Positions 14,780-14,803 of a stretch of DNA of 14,803 nt are shown in pieces. Source of the stretch: DATFPK01 sp035264885 (GTDB taxonomy: Bacteria > Actinomycetota > Thermoleophilia > Solirubrobacterales > 70-9); contig DATFPK010000116.1 of NCBI GenBank assembly GCA_035264885.1, positions 1 to 14,803 of the forward strand. Reading direction: 5' to 3'. The notes below the pieces were generated by a model. The model was not told where the DNA came from. It made no database searches and saw nothing but the letters and a program-made list of their open reading frames with translations. Numbering within the stretch: the stretch's first letter is position 1; the number at the start of each line of letters is the position of its first letter. A program made the position numbers and the translations under genes.

Positions 14780-14784
14780 CTCCT
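14780..14784 (-). promoter_or_regulatory. Ribosome-binding site of rpoB
   Basis: The minus strand reads AGGAG-TCGCCAG-TTG, a good Shine-Dalgarno core with a 7-nt spacer to a TTG codon. This decides the rpoB start, since no ATG or GTG lies nearby. It is the only strong Shine-Dalgarno sequence I see in the window; most other genes here lack one. Confidence 0.8.
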
Positions 14785-14803
14785 AAAGTATTGGAAGGAC
14801 TGT

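Noticed and set aside
14785..14790. TACTTT as a -10 box for rpoB
   Set aside because: It would put the transcript start inside or after the good Shine-Dalgarno sequence. The true promoter is more likely beyond the window edge.

Overview
The window is a high-GC, densely packed bacterial housekeeping locus that reads mainly on the minus strand. From right to left it holds rpoB, rpoC, rpsL (S12), rpsG (S7), fusA (EF-G) and the first 121 codons of tuf (EF-Tu). This is the conserved rpoBC/str gene order. The RpoC protein has the long coiled-coil insertion after its first zinc site that is typical of Actinomycetota. S7 ends in the sequence AFAHYRW, and non-ATG starts are frequent. A high-GC actinobacterium fits best. 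A deep-branching class such as Thermoleophilia (Solirubrobacterales-like) is my guess, based on the S12 insertion, the RTX-type protein and the broken-up operon; it is not demonstrated.

The unusual feature is that the str operon is interrupted three times by plus-strand genes. (1) Between tuf and fusA lies an anchored RTX-repeat protein (615-1313). (2) Between fusA and rpsG lie two overlapping genes for four-helix membrane proteins (3651-4736 and 4733-5266), which are diverged paralogues of each other. (3) Between rpsL and rpoC lie a small HAD-fold protein (6172-6684) and a one-helix membrane protein with a Pro/Arg/Gly-rich tail (6706-7032). Only rpoB-rpoC and rpsL-rpsG can still be simple cotranscribed pairs. 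rpsL, fusA and tuf must each have their own promoter, located in short divergent gaps.

Two of the three convergent junctions have zero spacing: the stop codons of the opposed genes touch at 1313/1314 and 5266/5267. The divergent gaps carry the regulatory signals I can see. The tuf gap (366-614, 249 bp) has a TATATT -10 box for tuf and three TCACGCG motifs on the other side. The fusA gap (3426-3650, 225 bp) has an 8-bp perfect hairpin and a textbook intrinsic terminator that points toward fusA and lies 76 nt before its start, so a leader attenuator is possible. The rpsL/HAD gap is only 42 bp and seems to hold two overlapping divergent -10 boxes. The HAD gene and the small membrane gene have TANNNT boxes 6-7 nt before their start codons, the pattern expected for leaderless mRNAs.

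The rpoB-rpoC spacer (11121-11229, 109 bp) contains a heptamer tandem repeat and an 18-bp imperfect tandem repeat. There is no stretch over 300 bases without a gene. I saw no tRNA, rRNA, CRISPR array, insertion sequence or phage gene. The least described parts are the paired four-helix membrane proteins and the way the operon has been divided.
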